Assembly: GCF_000402035.1 (NCBI RefSeq)
Contig: NC_021289.1
Location: 744,001 to 808,000 of the forward strand
Direction of reading: 5' to 3'
DNA: 64,000 nt
From: Caballeronia insecticola
Lineage (GTDB): Bacteria; Pseudomonadota; Gammaproteobacteria; Burkholderiales; Burkholderiaceae
Shown: positions 17,450 through 25,541 of the stretch, piece after piece
Layout of the letters: every line of letters starts with the position of its first letter
Numbering within the stretch: position 1 is the first letter of the stretch
Made by a program: the position numbers and the translations under genes
Notes under the pieces: generated by a model
Databases searched by the model: none
Told to the model about the DNA's origin: nothing
What the model saw: only the letters and a program-made list of their open reading frames with translations

Positions 17450-19459
17450 ATGAAGCAGCCGAAGTTCAAAGCAATGTCGCATTCGCCGACCCGCCGCACG
17501 TTCGTCAAATTCGCCGGTTTGTCGGCGAGCGCCCCGCTCTTCGGCGCGCTCGGCACGCTGGGAACGCTCGCCGGCTGCGGCGGACACGACGATTCCAATC
17601 CGGCGTCCGGCTCCACGCCGCCGCCCGTGCAAGACCCGATCTGGGGCACGTCCGGCGCGGCGACGCAAATCGTGAACGCGCTGCAAAGCGTGTCGAAGTC
17701 GATGTTCCCGGACCGCCAGTTCTCCGTCACCGACTACGGCGCGAAGCCCTGCGCGGTCGTCGCGGCGACGAATCCGTACACCGATCCGGTGAAATCGCCG
17801 CTGTCGACCGGCGCGAACCAGACGAATGCGCCCGGCTCGTTCGACTCGCGCCCGGCCATCCTCGCGGCAATCTCGGCGTGCAATGCGGCGGGCGGCGGAC
17901 ACGTCATCGTGCCGTCGGGAACGTGGTACTGCGCGGGCCCGATCGTGCTGCTGTCGAACGTGGACTTCCATCTGAGCGCGAATTGCACGATCTACTTCAG
18001 CCCGAATCCCGCCGACTACGCGAAGGACGGTCCGGTCGATTGCGGCGCGAACGGCAAGCTCTTCTACAGCCGCTGGCAGGCCAACGACTGCCTCAACTAC
18101 GGCCCGCCGATCTACGCGCGCAATCAGAAGAACATCGCGCTGACGGGCGAAGGCGACACATCCGTGCTGAACGGCCAGGCGATGACGCCCTTCGCCGGCA
18201 GCGGCAACACGGCCACTTGCTGGTGGACGTGGAAGGGCAATAGCGGCGTCTACGGCTGCGTGAATTCATCGACGCCGTCGCAGGCATCGAACAATGCGAA
18301 CAACGTCGATCTGAAGACCGCCGCGCCCGGCATCTCCGCCGATCTCTACGCCAAGCTCACCGATCCCGCCACGCCCTGGCAGCAGGACCAGAACTATCTG
18401 CCCGCGTTGTCGGAAGCGGGTGTCGCGATCGAGAAGCGCATCTTCGGTATCGGCCACTATTTGCGGCCGTGCATGGTGGAGTTCATCGGCTGCACGAACG
18501 TGCTGATGGAAACCTATCGCACCAACAACACGCCGTTCTGGCAGCATCATCCGACCGATTGCCAGAACGTTGTGATGCGCGGCGTGACCGTGGACAGCAT
18601 CGGCCCGAATAACGACGGCTTCGACCCCGACGCATGCGACATGGTCCTGTGCGAGAACGTGACGTTCAACACCGGCGACGACTGCATCGCGATCAAGTCC
18701 GGCAAGGATCTCGACACGCAATACGGCCCGGCGCAGAACCACGTCATCCAGAATTGCACGATGAACAGCGGCCACGGCGGCATCACGCTCGGCAGCGAAA
18801 TGGGCGGCGGCGTGCAGAAAATCTACGCGCGCAATTTGCAGATGCTCAACGAGTTCTGGGCGACGAATTCGCTGAATATCGCGATCCGCATCAAGACGAA
18901 CATGAATCGCGGCGGCTTCGTGAAAGACTTCTACGTGGACAACGTGACGCTGCCGAACGGCGTAAGCCTGACGCCCTCGGGCTACGGCAGCAGCCTGCTC
19001 GCGGGCAGCCCGATCAACGCGACGGTGCCGCTCGGCGTGGCAACGCCGACAGCAGCGAATCCGTCGGCGGCGCAGGGTGGCATCGTCACGTTCGATTGCG
19101 ACTATCAGCCGTCGAAGGACGCGATTCGCACGCGTCCGGCGCTCGTGCAGAACGTCAACATCTCGAACCTGAAGGCCAGCAACGTGACGCTCAACGGCGT
19201 GACGGCCTCGTGCTTTCAGGCGATCGTCGCGCAAGGTCCGGTTGCGTTCGACTACAACGGCGCCGCGCCCACGCCCGCGATTCCCGCGATCGCCGGCGTC
19301 ACCATCACCAACTGCGATTTCGGCACGCCCGTCGCCGCCGGTCCCGCAACCGCGGCGACGCCCGGACCAATCTACGCGTACAACGTGCACGACATCGTGC
19401 TCAGCAACACGCAGATCGCCGGTGTGACGATGAACTCGACGGTCAGCGATCCGCGTTGA
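17450..19459 (+). CDS. Exported GH28-family polygalacturonase-like lipoprotein
   Basis: Glycoside hydrolase family 28 (right-handed beta-helix), which splits polygalacturonan or related pectic chains. All family signatures are present: NNDGFDPD (from 386), GDDCIAIKSG (about 408-417), GHGGITLG (about 441-448) and RIKTN (about 479-483). The N-terminus carries a twin-arginine motif (TRRTFVK, R15-R16) and a lipobox with C43 (LAGC), implying Tat export and lipid anchoring. At 669 aa it is longer than usual, with long N-terminal and late insertions. GGAGA precedes the ATG. It stands alone; its stop touches that of the converging glycosyltransferase gene. Confidence 0.9.
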   Translation: MKQPKFKAMSHSPTRRTFVKFAGLSASAPLFGALGTLGTLAGCGGHDDSNPASGSTPPPVQDPIWGTSGAATQIVNALQSVSKSMFPDRQFSVTDYGAKPCAVVAATNPYTDPVKSPLSTGANQTNAPGSFDSRPAILAAISACNAAGGGHVIVPSGTWYCAGPIVLLSNVDFHLSANCTIYFSPNPADYAKDGPVDCGANGKLFYSRWQANDCLNYGPPIYARNQKNIALTGEGDTSVLNGQAMTPFAGSGNTATCWWTWKGNSGVYGCVNSSTPSQASNNANNVDLKTAAPGISADLYAKLTDPATPWQQDQNYLPALSEAGVAIEKRIFGIGHYLRPCMVEFIGCTNVLMETYRTNNTPFWQHHPTDCQNVVMRGVTVDSIGPNNDGFDPDACDMVLCENVTFNTGDDCIAIKSGKDLDTQYGPAQNHVIQNCTMNSGHGGITLGSEMGGGVQKIYARNLQMLNEFWATNSLNIAIRIKTNMNRGGFVKDFYVDNVTLPNGVSLTPSGYGSSLLAGSPINATVPLGVATPTAANPSAAQGGIVTFDCDYQPSKDAIRTRPALVQNVNISNLKASNVTLNGVTASCFQAIVAQGPVAFDYNGAAPTPAIPAIAGVTITNCDFGTPVAAGPATAATPGPIYAYNVHDIVLSNTQIAGVTMNSTVSDPR

Positions 19460-20227
19460 TCAGCGGCCCGTCAGCCGCCGTGCAACGAGCATCGGCAAGC
19501 GTAATACGAAGCCGAGAAAGAGGCGCGCGTGCATCCACGTCAGCAGCGCATTGTCGCGGCCATAGCGGAAATGCGACACGCCGCCCTCTTCCGGCGTGAA
19601 GTAACGCACGGGCGCGTCGAGGTTGATCGGCCGCACGCCGCGCCAGCACAGCCGCACGACCGCTTCCGGATCGAAGTCGAAGCGGCGCATCCAGGTTTGC
19701 GTGCGCATCAGCGCGGCGAGCGGCGCGATCGGATAGACGCGAAAGCCGTACAGCGAATCGCCGATGCCCATCCACAGCGTTTCGAGATTCGCCCAGGCGT
19801 TCGAGATGCGCCGCCCCTGCACGCGCAATTGCGGCGCGCTCGCGTCGAATTTGGGGCGGCCGAGGATCATCGCGCCGGGCGCGGACATCGACGTTTCCAT
19901 GAACGTGCCGATGAGCGCGGCGGGATGCTGGCCGTCCGAGTCCATCGTGAGCGCGTGCGTGAAGCCGAGCCGCGCGGCTTCGTCGAGGCCCGCGAGAATC
20001 GCCGCGCCCTTGCCGCGATTCTCCGGCAGCACGATCACGCGCAGGCCCGCGTCGGCTTCCGCCATTTTCAAGAGACGTTCGGCGCTGCCGTCCGTGCTGC
20101 CATCGACCACGACCCACACCGGATTCCACTGCTCGCGCGCGCCGCGCACGGTTTCGTCGACTTTTTCGCCCGGATCGAAACTTGGAATGAGGACGAGATG
20201 CGTGGACGATGCGCGATTCGAAGGCAT
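19460..20227 (-). CDS. Family 2 glycosyltransferase of the aryl polyene cluster
   Basis: A 255-residue GT2 enzyme with a Rossmann-like GT-A fold; the acidic metal-binding motif is MDSDGQHP (about 96-103), preceded by VVDGSTDGSAERL. It is the last gene of the leftward arm of the pigment cluster, 61 bp after the acyltransferase. Comparable genes occur in xanthomonadin and aryl polyene loci, where they are thought to decorate or anchor the polyene lipid. The sugar donor and acceptor are unknown. Confidence 0.85.
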   Translation of the reverse strand: MPSNRASSTHLVLIPSFDPGEKVDETVRGAREQWNPVWVVVDGSTDGSAERLLKMAEADAGLRVIVLPENRGKGAAILAGLDEAARLGFTHALTMDSDGQHPAALIGTFMETSMSAPGAMILGRPKFDASAPQLRVQGRRISNAWANLETLWMGIGDSLYGFRVYPIAPLAALMRTQTWMRRFDFDPEAVVRLCWRGVRPINLDAPVRYFTPEEGGVSHFRYGRDNALLTWMHARLFLGFVLRLPMLVARRLTGR

Positions 20228-20288
20228 TGAGAAAGACAGAAAGCGGAAGAGATGCGACGAATTTTAACGGCTGACGGCGGCGACGCTT

Positions 20289-21098
20289 TCAGTCGCGCGG
20301 CCGATGCGACTCCAGCTCGCCCGCATAGAAGCGCTGCAACTCGGCGATGAACGCCTGCAACGCGGTGTGATCGCGTCCCGGCGGCGCGAAGCGGCGGCCG
20401 AGCGTCACGCGATAGGTGATCGGCAGCGCGGGCTTGCGGAAAATTTGCCAGCCTTTGCCGAGAAAGCCCGAATCCGTCTCGATGATGAGCGTCTGCACCG
20501 GCGCCTGCGCGCGCGCCGCGATCAGCGCGATGCCGCCCTTCAGCGGATTCACGGACGCATTCTCGGTGCGCGTGCCTTCGGGAAACAGCAGCAGCGGACT
20601 GCCGCGCTGCAACTCGGCGACGGCGGCGCGAATCAGCCCGACAGACGTGTCGTTGACGATATACCCCGCGAGCAGCGCGCCCGGCCCGAGGAACACGTTG
20701 CCGGCGACATCGCCCTTCATCACGCAGCAGGTGCCGGGCACGCGCGACGCGATCAGCAGCGCATCGAGCAGGCACGGATGATTCGGCGCGAGGATCATCG
20801 CGGGCTGGCCGGCGAGCGCATCGAGTCCGGAAAGATCGAAGCGGCACGCGCCGAGCGCGCGCAATAGCGCGAAATACATGTGCCACACGCGCTGCACGAC
20901 GCCGCGCCCGACGCGCCGCCCAGAATCGGCGGACAGCACGCGCCGCAAGAGCCACGCGAACGGACACCACGCGAGACACACGAGCGCGAGCACGACGAGC
21001 GAGAAATAGAACGCCACGCATTGCCACGCGGATTCGAGCGCGCCGCCCGCCGACAATTTGTCGCCCGCGCCGCCGATCTTGCGATGCGCGTCACTCAT
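20289..21098 (-). CDS. 1-acyl-glycerol-3-phosphate acyltransferase-like (LPLAT) protein of the aryl polyene cluster
   Basis: PlsC-type acyltransferase, 269 aa, with membrane helix around residues 28-50. Catalytic motif NHPCLLD (H107 to D112) and phosphate-binding FPEGTR (172-177) are both present. In aryl polyene loci such enzymes are thought to attach the finished polyene acyl chain to a membrane lipid. It overlaps the upstream MipA-like gene by 8 bp, so the pair is translationally coupled. Confidence 0.87.
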   Translation of the reverse strand: MSDAHRKIGGAGDKLSAGGALESAWQCVAFYFSLVVLALVCLAWCPFAWLLRRVLSADSGRRVGRGVVQRVWHMYFALLRALGACRFDLSGLDALAGQPAMILAPNHPCLLDALLIASRVPGTCCVMKGDVAGNVFLGPGALLAGYIVNDTSVGLIRAAVAELQRGSPLLLFPEGTRTENASVNPLKGGIALIAARAQAPVQTLIIETDSGFLGKGWQIFRKPALPITYRVTLGRRFAPPGRDHTALQAFIAELQRFYAGELESHRPRD

Positions 21099-21948
21099 CG
21101 CTCGCCACCATTTTCGACGACTGCCCGAACACCCACGCCACCGCCACGCCGCCCGAGAGCACGCTTTTCTGACGCACGAGCGGGCTGTCGGCGAAATGCG
21201 CGCCCGCGAGATTCGCATAGCGCACGAACGCGCCGACCCAGTAGCGGCTGAAGCGGCGCGACATCGACACGAGGCTCTGCGCGCCCGCATAGCCGCCGCT
21301 CGCCTGGAACGCGGGGCGGCCGGGCGTCGCGTATTGCGGCGCGACCGTGTAGTAGTGGTCGCTGTACTTGCCGTCGGCGAACATCGGGCCGGCCAGCATG
21401 CCGACGCGCAAACCCGACACGCCCGCGACATCGACGAGATCGAGATTGACGTTCGGCGTGAACTGCCAGCCGACCGTCTTCGGCGACGATTCCAGCGTGA
21501 TGCCGAGCCGCACCGGCATGCGCAGGTCGACCAGCATGTCGCGCGAAGCCGAACGCCACAAATGCACTTCCACCGAAGGACCGATTTCGATCGTCGGCTT
21601 GAGATCGGGCATGCCGGCGCGCGCGTTGTCGTCGCGGCTGCTGACGGGCAGCGAACCAAGCAGACTGATGTTGAAGTTCACGCGATCGGTGTCGAGCAAC
21701 TGGCCGCGCACGCCGTCGCGATCGGCGCGAAAAAACTTGCCCCGGTAGACGATGTACGGAAACGGAAAAACCCACGCGCGCGTCTGATCCGAGCCCGGAT
21801 AGTGCGGAAACGCGGCGACGCCCATGCCGACGCCCGCTTCCCACAGCGGTTTGGACGGCGGCGGCACTTCGTCTGCGCACGCCGCGCCGCTCAGAGCGAG
21901 CAGCATCAGGGGCGCCATGCGCGGCACGCGAAACACAGGCATCGTCAT
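21091..21948 (-). CDS. MipA/OmpV-family outer-membrane protein
   Basis: A 285-residue protein with a signal peptide (about 1-25, ending ACA) and alternating polar/hydrophobic beta-strand pattern. WEAGVGMGVAAFPHYPGSDQ near the start and the C-terminal region match the MipA/OmpV beta-barrel family, members of which act as scaffolds for murein hydrolases or as small-molecule pores. It is embedded in the pigment operon: its ATG overlaps the stop of the flavoprotein gene and its end overlaps the acyltransferase. A role in placing the pigment in the outer membrane is plausible but inferred. Confidence 0.82.
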   Translation of the reverse strand: MTMPVFRVPRMAPLMLLALSGAACADEVPPPSKPLWEAGVGMGVAAFPHYPGSDQTRAWVFPFPYIVYRGKFFRADRDGVRGQLLDTDRVNFNISLLGSLPVSSRDDNARAGMPDLKPTIEIGPSVEVHLWRSASRDMLVDLRMPVRLGITLESSPKTVGWQFTPNVNLDLVDVAGVSGLRVGMLAGPMFADGKYSDHYYTVAPQYATPGRPAFQASGGYAGAQSLVSMSRRFSRYWVGAFVRYANLAGAHFADSPLVRQKSVLSGGVAVAWVFGQSSKMVASDE

Positions 21949-23276
21949 CAATTGGCCGGCAACTCCGTGCGTTCGGCTTCGCTCAGATTGCGACGGCGCA
22001 AGCGATACGCGCGCAGCGAATTGCGCCAGTCGAGCGTCGCCGCGATGTAGTACACGCCCTTGAACGCGCGCAGCGAATGCCAGATCGGCGTCTTGCCGAA
22101 GATGTCGCCCGCCAGCAGCGACAACAGCGCTTCCTTCATGCGCAGCGGATTGCGCGGGCCCATGAAGAGATTGCGCATGGTGGGCGACGTCATGCGGTAG
22201 ATGAACCACGAGAACTCGCGCGGACCGTGCCGCACATCGCGGTCGAACTTCGCGAGCGCGGCGGCGGCACGCGCGGGATCGGCGAGCGCCGTGTCGATGG
22301 CATCGGCGCCCATGAACGCGCTCTGCATCGCGAGCATCACGCCGGAGGAGAACACCGGATCGATGAACGCGAATGCGTCGCCGAGCAGCAAAAAATTGCG
22401 CCCGTGCGTCATGTCGCCGGTGTAGGAGTAGTTGCCGGTCGCGTGGACCTCGCTCATCAGTTCGGCGTCTTTCAGGCGCTCGGCAAGCGGCCCGCACAAC
22501 GCGATGGTCTCGCGGAAGAACGCTTCGACCGACGTGCCCTTCGGACGCCGCTTCAGATACGCCGGCCACACGACCGCGCCGACGCTCGTCGCGCCGTCCG
22601 CGAGCGGAATGAACCAGAACCAGCCGTGCTCGAACCAGAACACGGTGATGTTGCCTTCGTTCTCGCCCGCGTTGCGCCGCGCGTCGCGAAAGTGGCCGTA
22701 CAGCGCCGACGAATTGTGGCGGTCGTTGCGCCGCTTGGTCTTGAAATGATTCGCGAGCAGCGTGTCGCGCCCCGAAGCATCGACGACAAAGCGCGCCCGC
22801 ACTTCCTCGATGCGGCCATCGTCGTGTTCGGCGCTGATCGTGGCGCTTGCGCCATCCGCCGCGAAAGCGACATCGCGTGCGCGGCAGCCTTCGCTGACCT
22901 GCGCGCCGTGCTTCGCGGCGTTGCGCAGCAGGATTTCGTCGAGTTCGGAGCGGCGCACCTGATACGCGCTCGGCATCGACTTGTCCCAGGCATCGGCGAA
23001 CAGGAAGCGCTGCATGCGGTTGCCGTGCTGCGGCGAGATGAATTCCGCCGCGAGCTTGACCATGCCGATGGCGCGCACTTCGTCGGCGACACCAAGTTTC
23101 TCGAACAGCCGCAAGTTGGCTGGCAACAGCGATTCGCCGATATGAAAGCGCGGATGCCGTGCCTTTTCCAGCACGCGCACGCGATAACCGCGATCCGCGA
23201 GCAGCGTGGCCGCGGTCGATCCGGCGGGACCGCCGCCGATCACCGCCACGTCCCAGGTTTGCGCGTTGTCCTGCAT
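21948..23276 (-). CDS. FAD-dependent halogenase/hydroxylase-like enzyme of the aryl polyene cluster
   Basis: Flavoprotein monooxygenase fold, 442 aa. It has GGGPAG near residue 14 for FAD, HIGESLLP (45-52), and WFWFIP (219-224), which is the WxWxIP fingerprint of flavin-dependent halogenases. K74, in MVKLAAEF, sits where phenolic and pyrrole halogenases keep their catalytic lysine. This suggests aryl-ring halogenation, as in brominated xanthomonadins, although many such cluster proteins are annotated only as hydroxylases. GGAGG precedes the ATG; the gene follows the ketoreductase by 31 bp. Confidence 0.82.
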   Translation of the reverse strand: MQDNAQTWDVAVIGGGPAGSTAATLLADRGYRVRVLEKARHPRFHIGESLLPANLRLFEKLGVADEVRAIGMVKLAAEFISPQHGNRMQRFLFADAWDKSMPSAYQVRRSELDEILLRNAAKHGAQVSEGCRARDVAFAADGASATISAEHDDGRIEEVRARFVVDASGRDTLLANHFKTKRRNDRHNSSALYGHFRDARRNAGENEGNITVFWFEHGWFWFIPLADGATSVGAVVWPAYLKRRPKGTSVEAFFRETIALCGPLAERLKDAELMSEVHATGNYSYTGDMTHGRNFLLLGDAFAFIDPVFSSGVMLAMQSAFMGADAIDTALADPARAAAALAKFDRDVRHGPREFSWFIYRMTSPTMRNLFMGPRNPLRMKEALLSLLAGDIFGKTPIWHSLRAFKGVYYIAATLDWRNSLRAYRLRRRNLSEAERTELPAN

Positions 23277-23307
23277 CGATACTCCTCCGGATGGCCTGCG
23301 CAGCTCG

Positions 23308-24024
23308 TTAGCCGATACCGCCGTTGATGGACAAGACCTGTCCGGTGACATAGGCGGCCGCATCCGACACCAGATACGCGACCATGCCCGCGACTTCCTC
23401 CGCCGTTCCCGCCCGCTGCGCCGGCACCAGTTGCTTGATGCGCTCGGGCGGAAAGGCCTGGCCAAGCATCGGCGAGTCGATCACGCCGGGCGCCACGGCG
23501 TTCACCGTGATGCCGCGCGAGGCCAGTTCCTGCGCAAGCGCACGCGTCGCGCCAATCAGCCCGGCCTTCGCGGCCGCATAGTTGACCTGCCCGCGATTGC
23601 CCATCAGCCCCGACACCGACGACATATTGACGATACGGCCCCAGCGCGTGCGGATCATCGGCATGAGCAGCGGCTGCGTCACGTTGAAAAAACCGTCGAG
23701 CGTGACGTCGATGACGCGCCGCCATTGCTGGCGCGTCATGCCGGCCATCGGCGCGTCGTCGTGGATGCCGGCGTTGTTCACGAGAATCTGCACCGGACCG
23801 TCCGCCAGAATGCGCGCGAGCGCGGTTTCGGTGGCGTCGGGATCGGTTACGTCGAAGGCGATTGCATGCGCCGTACCGCCCGCCGCGCGAATTGCTTGCA
23901 CACAGCTTTCAGCGCGTTCGATGCCGCCATTCGCGTGAATCCAGACTTCGTGCCCGGCCGCAGCCAACGTCCGGCTTACCGCCTGTCCAATGGCGCCGCT
24001 GCCGCCGGTTACGAGCGCGCGCAT
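23308..24024 (-). CDS. 3-oxoacyl-ACP reductase, FabG-like, of the aryl polyene cluster
   Basis: Short-chain dehydrogenase, 238 aa, that reduces beta-ketoacyl-ACP during polyene elongation. It shows TGGSGAIGQ (cofactor loop), NNAGI, the catalytic Ser of NMSSVSG, YAAAK (the YxxxK pair) and the C-terminal INGG ending. The start used gives the usual short FabG N-terminus; an in-frame ATG 54 bp upstream would add residues atypical for the family. It lies between the ACP and flavoprotein genes in the leftward arm. Confidence 0.88.
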   Translation of the reverse strand: MRALVTGGSGAIGQAVSRTLAAAGHEVWIHANGGIERAESCVQAIRAAGGTAHAIAFDVTDPDATETALARILADGPVQILVNNAGIHDDAPMAGMTRQQWRRVIDVTLDGFFNVTQPLLMPMIRTRWGRIVNMSSVSGLMGNRGQVNYAAAKAGLIGATRALAQELASRGITVNAVAPGVIDSPMLGQAFPPERIKQLVPAQRAGTAEEVAGMVAYLVSDAAAYVTGQVLSINGGIG

Positions 24025-24164
24025 GGCCTGGCTTCCGTCATCGATTGCACTCCGCTGGTTGGTTTCCGCTGTCGCCACGCACGCGCGTACGCGTCATCCA
24101 GTCTCGATGCGGCGGATTTCACTCGCGTGACGGCGGCTGCGCGCATCTGAGACCGCGCCGCGCC

Positions 24165-24425
24165 CTATTTCGTGCGATGCGCGGCAACATGCGCCGCGAG
24201 CGCGCCCAAGGACGCGAAGATTTTCTGGTTGTCCGGATTGTCCGAGCGCAGCTCGAACCCGTATTTCTTCGAGATCAGCAGCGCGATCTCCAGGATGTCG
24301 ATGGAATCGAGCCCGAACCCTTCTTCATACAAGCGCGTGTCCGCCGAGACGGCTTGGGGATCGACATCCTCCAGATTCAATTCGGCGACGATCAGCTCGG
24401 CGAGCTCTCTTTCCAGTTCATTCAT
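24165..24425 (-). CDS. Acyl carrier protein of the aryl polyene cluster
   Basis: An 86-residue carrier with the phosphopantetheine attachment serine S41 in FGLDSIDILEIA. It carries the growing aryl polyene between ligase, ketosynthase, reductase and dehydratases. It is the first gene of the leftward arm. Only one carrier is visible in the cluster, as in the xanthomonadin locus (XanC), whereas E. coli-type aryl polyene clusters have two. Confidence 0.9.
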   Translation of the reverse strand: MNELERELAELIVAELNLEDVDPQAVSADTRLYEEGFGLDSIDILEIALLISKKYGFELRSDNPDNQKIFASLGALAAHVAAHRTK

Positions 24426-24866
24426 CGTTTGGTCAGACCAGCGCAAAAACACGCGGCGAGGGCCGCTCGGAAGATGTGCGCCCCGCGTTCTCCGCACGCT
24501 GCCGGCAGCCTGTTATCGAGATAATTGCAGTGGCGAAATTCTAGACGAACCCCCTTGGGACGCCTAGTAGGAAAGGTAACCGTCCGTATGGCGTGTCCCG
24601 GCCCGATTTTATTGAGAAAAATCAGTGATCTCGCGGCGGGGCCGGGCGGCGGCGGGCGTAGGGTAAAATCGGCCCGTCTGACGAATGTAAGAGCCGCAAA
24701 CAATCGGTTACAGACCGGGCTCGCACCCTCGCGAGAAAATAAACGTCAGGCGGGCGACTGCCGAATTTTTGTTCAACGACCGAGCGTTTCGTAAGACGCC
24801 GCAGCCGCAATCCATGTCCCGTACTTTTTTCCTGAAGCGTTGCTCGCACACGGCGGAGGTCCGCCA
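24426..24866. promoter_or_regulatory. Divergent intergenic region driving the two arms of the pigment cluster
   Basis: A 441-bp gap between the ACP gene (leftward) and the COG4648 gene (rightward), the only place where both arms can start. It is less GC-rich than the flanking genes. No open frame with a ribosome site was found. Weak promoter-like hexamers occur on both strands but none is convincing enough to place. Confidence 0.6.
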
Positions 24867-25520
24867 ATGAGCGCCGCACGCCGGTTGCGCGCGGCGGGCG
24901 CGGTCGCGGCGATCGTCGCGTATCAGTGCGCCGCGCATCACGCCGCGTCCACTCCGGGTGCGCACGGCCTCGGGCTTGCGCTCGTCATCGTGCCGCTGCT
25001 GCTGATCGCGCTGAACGCCGCCGCGCGCTCGAACGCGCGCGTGTGGCTGCTGCCGCTCTGGGCGTGTGCCTGCGCGGCCTTGTGGTTCGGGCGCGCGCCG
25101 CTCACCGCGCATTTCGGCTGGGGCCTCTGGCTGGAGCACGCGGGCTTCAATCTCGCGCTCGCGTGGATGTTCGGCCGCACGCTCGCCGCCGGCCGCGAGC
25201 CGCTCTGTACGCAATTCGCCGCGATGGTCCACGGCAAGCTCGAAGCGCGCGTCGTGCGCTACACGCGGCGCGTGACGCTCGCATGGACGATGTTCTTCGT
25301 CGCCACCGCGCTGGTGTCGACGCTGCTGTTCGCGTTTGCGTCGATCGTCACGTGGTCCACGTTCGCCAACTATCTTGCGTTGCCGCTCGTCGGGCTGATG
25401 TTCGTCGTCGAGTACGCGTGCCGCCGGATCGCGCTGCCGGACATGGAGCAGTCGAGCCCGCTCGACGCGATCCGCGCCTACACCCGTTCGATGCAAATGC
25501 GCCGAAGCGGCGCGCAGTGA
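24867..25520 (+). CDS. COG4648-family membrane protein of the aryl polyene cluster
   Basis: A 217-residue polytopic protein with about five hydrophobic helices, matching the COG4648 membrane family that is a constant member of aryl polyene clusters (ApeJ-like position). Its biochemical role is unknown; a link to polyene synthesis or export is inferred from conservation of context. GGAGG sits 7 nt before the ATG. It opens the rightward operon and is followed 21 bp later by the ligase-dehydratase fusion. Confidence 0.82.
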   Translation: MSAARRLRAAGAVAAIVAYQCAAHHAASTPGAHGLGLALVIVPLLLIALNAAARSNARVWLLPLWACACAALWFGRAPLTAHFGWGLWLEHAGFNLALAWMFGRTLAAGREPLCTQFAAMVHGKLEARVVRYTRRVTLAWTMFFVATALVSTLLFAFASIVTWSTFANYLALPLVGLMFVVEYACRRIALPDMEQSSPLDAIRAYTRSMQMRRSGAQ

Positions 25521-25541
25521 TTCCGCCCAATTAATCGACCG

